7,689 bases of DNA. Origin: Gemmatimonadota bacterium (GTDB lineage: Bacteria > Gemmatimonadota > Gemmatimonadetes > Gemmatimonadales > GWC2-71-9). Under the pieces are notes generated by a model. That model made no database searches, was not told the origin of the DNA, and saw only the letters and a program-made list of their open reading frames with translations. The position numbers were made by a program, and so were the translations under genes. The stretch spans positions 1-7,689 of the forward strand of contig JACPAP010000063.1 of the NCBI GenBank assembly GCA_016180765.1, in the 5' to 3' direction. Positions 6,483 to 7,689 of this stretch are shown here, piece by piece; position 1 is the stretch's first letter; every line of letters begins with the position of its first letter.

Positions 6483-7151
6483 TCACTTCCACCACGCAAT
6501 AGCATCCAGGGGTTTGCGTTTGATGTCCGGCACCTTGGCATCGGCGGCCGGATAGCCCACCGGCATGACCAGAAAGGCCCGTTCGTTCTCGGGTCGACCC
6601 AACAGATCACTCAAGAATCCCATCGGACTGGGCGTGTGGGTGAGCGTCACCAGCCCCATGTGGTGCAGGGCGGCGATGAGCAGTCCCGCGGCGATGCCGC
6701 AGGACTCCTGGGTGTAGTAGAAGGAACGCCGGCTCCCGTCCGGGGCCAGCCCATACGCCTGCCGGAACAACACCACGATCCATGGCGCGTCCGTCAGATG
6801 CGGCTTGTGCTCGTCGGTCCCCAGCGGGGCCAGCGCTTCCAGCCAATCCGGCGGCATCCGGCCGTGGTAGTTGAGATGCTCCTGCGCCTCGGCGGCCTCG
6901 CGTATGCGGCGCTTCAACTCGGGATCCCCCACCACCACGAAGGTCCAGGGCTGCTGGTGCGCGCCGCTGGGCGCGGTGCCCGCGGTCCGGATGGCATACT
7001 CGATCAGCTCGCGCGGGACCGGCTCGGTGGAGAAGTGCCGAGTCGTGCGCCGGCAGTTCATCTCGTGGTAGAATGCCCGAGCGCGTTCCAGTGATTGGGT
7101 AGCGGGGAGACGGGTGAACTGCAGGGGAATGAACGGATAGGTCTTAGTCAT
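6483..7151 (-). CDS. Iodotyrosine deiodinase-like flavoprotein (nitroreductase fold)
   Basis: A 222-residue FMN enzyme of the nitroreductase superfamily. The FMN-binding segment RRTTRHFS (34-41) and TAGTAPSGAHQQPWTFVVV (56-74) closely match mammalian IYD, which reductively removes iodide from mono- and diiodotyrosine. The active-site lid EHLNYHGRM (91-99) keeps Glu91 and Tyr95, and Lys116 falls at the same spacing as the third substrate-binding residue. From memory, these correspond to human Glu157, Tyr161 and Lys182. Thr173, in TLTHTPSPM, matches the threonine that contacts FMN N5 and favours one-electron chemistry. The C-terminal VGYPAADAKVPDIKRKPLD (198-216) is also IYD-like. Unlike the mammalian enzyme, there is no membrane anchor, so it should be cytosolic. 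It lies 37 bases downstream of the hydrolase gene in the same direction and is probably co-transcribed. Plausible substrates are halotyrosines or other halophenols; general nitroreductase or quinone reductase activity remains possible. Confidence 0.9.
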   Translation of the reverse strand: MTKTYPFIPLQFTRLPATQSLERARAFYHEMNCRRTTRHFSTEPVPRELIEYAIRTAGTAPSGAHQQPWTFVVVGDPELKRRIREAAEAQEHLNYHGRMPPDWLEALAPLGTDEHKPHLTDAPWIVVLFRQAYGLAPDGSRRSFYYTQESCGIAAGLLIAALHHMGLVTLTHTPSPMGFLSDLLGRPENERAFLVMPVGYPAADAKVPDIKRKPLDAIAWWK

Positions 7152-7188
7152 GGGGTCCCATCAGGGCAATGACGTCGCCCGCCTCAGG

Positions 7189-7689
7189 TCACTTGGGCGA
7201 CAGCGCATCGAGCATCCCCCTCACGAACGTGATCTCGTCGGCGTTGATCGCGTGTCCCAGCCCCGGGTAGATGCGTTTCGTGACGTTCGCTCCCAGGCGG
7301 TCGAAGACCGCGGCCGTCTCGTCTACCCGCCGTTTGGGAACGTGCGGGTCCACGTCGCCGGACCCGAGGAACACGGGCGTCCCATCGAATGAGCCGGGGT
7401 AGTCGCGCGGCGTCCCCTCGGGCCCGACGAGCGCCCCAGACAATCCCACGATGGCGCCGTAGCGCCGCGCGTTTCGGGCCGCGAACTCCAGGGCGAGACA
7501 CGCGCCCTGCGAGAATCCAATCAGCGCCACCCGTTGGAACGACACCTTGGCGGCTTCGATCTTCCCGAGAATGGTCGTAAGCAGCCGCAGCGCGGCGTTC
7601 AGGTGCGACTGGTTCTTCGCCGGCTTCTCCAGGAAGCTGTACGGATACCACGTGCGCCCCGCGGCTTCCGGCACGAAGCACGCCAATTG
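7189..7689 (-). CDS. Alpha/beta hydrolase, phospholipase/carboxylesterase family (5' end cut by window)
   Basis: The frame runs off the right edge, so the start codon is outside the window. The ATG at 7684-7686 is probably internal, because the family normally has about 40-50 residues (first strand and oxyanion-hole region) before this point. Counting from that Met, the nucleophile elbow is G57-F-S59-Q-G61, the catalytic Asp is D113 in D-P-H-V-P, and the catalytic His is H145 in GLGHAIN, so the triad is complete. WYPYSF (13-18), GFSQGACLALEFAARN (57-72) and the GxLVGPEGTPRDYPG block (84-98) are typical of the Abhydrolase_2 group that contains Bacillus MhqD. Members cleave carboxyl or thioester bonds; MhqD takes part in hydroquinone/quinone resistance. 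The IYD-like flavoprotein follows 37 bases downstream. No signal peptide can be judged because the N-terminus is missing. Confidence 0.85.
   Translation of the reverse strand, partial: QLACFVPEAAGRTWYPYSFLEKPAKNQSHLNAALRLLTTILGKIEAAKVSFQRVALIGFSQGACLALEFAARNARRYGAIVGLSGALVGPEGTPRDYPGSFDGTPVFLGSGDVDPHVPKRRVDETAAVFDRLGANVTKRIYPGLGHAINADEITFVRGMLDALSPK

Noticed and set aside
4784..6502. 572-codon plus-strand frame overlapping the TonB receptor
   Set aside because: Translation is dominated by Arg, Gly, Pro and Ala and lacks domains; it is an out-of-frame shadow of the receptor.
7184..7681. 165-codon minus-strand frame parallel to the hydrolase
   Set aside because: It is an Arg/Ala/Gly-rich shadow; the frame ending at 7189 contains the GFSQG nucleophile, Asp and His of the hydrolase.

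Overview
This high-GC window is protein-coding almost throughout. It carries six complete genes and two genes cut by the window ends. A TonB-dependent outer-membrane receptor and a predicted lipoprotein show a Gram-negative, diderm bacterium. The mix of genes would fit a Gemmatimonadota-like lineage, but that placement is only a guess. I saw no rRNA, tRNA, CRISPR array, insertion sequence or phage gene.

Left block (1-3166, + strand): a tightly packed operon. It holds the C-terminal end of a probable short-chain dehydrogenase/reductase, a UbiA-family membrane prenyltransferase, a diacylglycerol/sphingoid-type lipid kinase, and a ThiL-like (AIR-synthase-fold) kinase. Two junctions are 4-base ATGA overlaps and the third is a 1-base gap, so translational coupling is likely. 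The most interesting reading is a lipid pathway. The lipid kinase could phosphorylate an alcohol, the ThiL-like enzyme could raise the monophosphate to a diphosphate, and the UbiA enzyme could transfer the activated chain to an acceptor. This resembles in logic the plant route VTE5/VTE6 to VTE2. It is inference only.

Middle block (3256-6476, + strand): a lipoprotein polysaccharide deacetylase of the PgdA/PuuE type is followed, after a 194-base gap, by a 683-residue TonB-dependent receptor of unknown substrate. That gap contains a perfect 6-bp inverted repeat and a possible -10 element.

Right block (6483-7689, - strand): a two-gene unit read leftward. An alpha/beta hydrolase of the phospholipase/carboxylesterase (MhqD-like) family is cut by the window end. 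It is followed by a nitroreductase-fold flavoprotein that looks like a bacterial iodotyrosine deiodinase (IYD), with the halotyrosine-binding Glu/Tyr/Lys triad intact. This pair suggests handling of halogenated or quinone-like aromatics. It converges on the receptor gene with only 6 bases between the stop codons.
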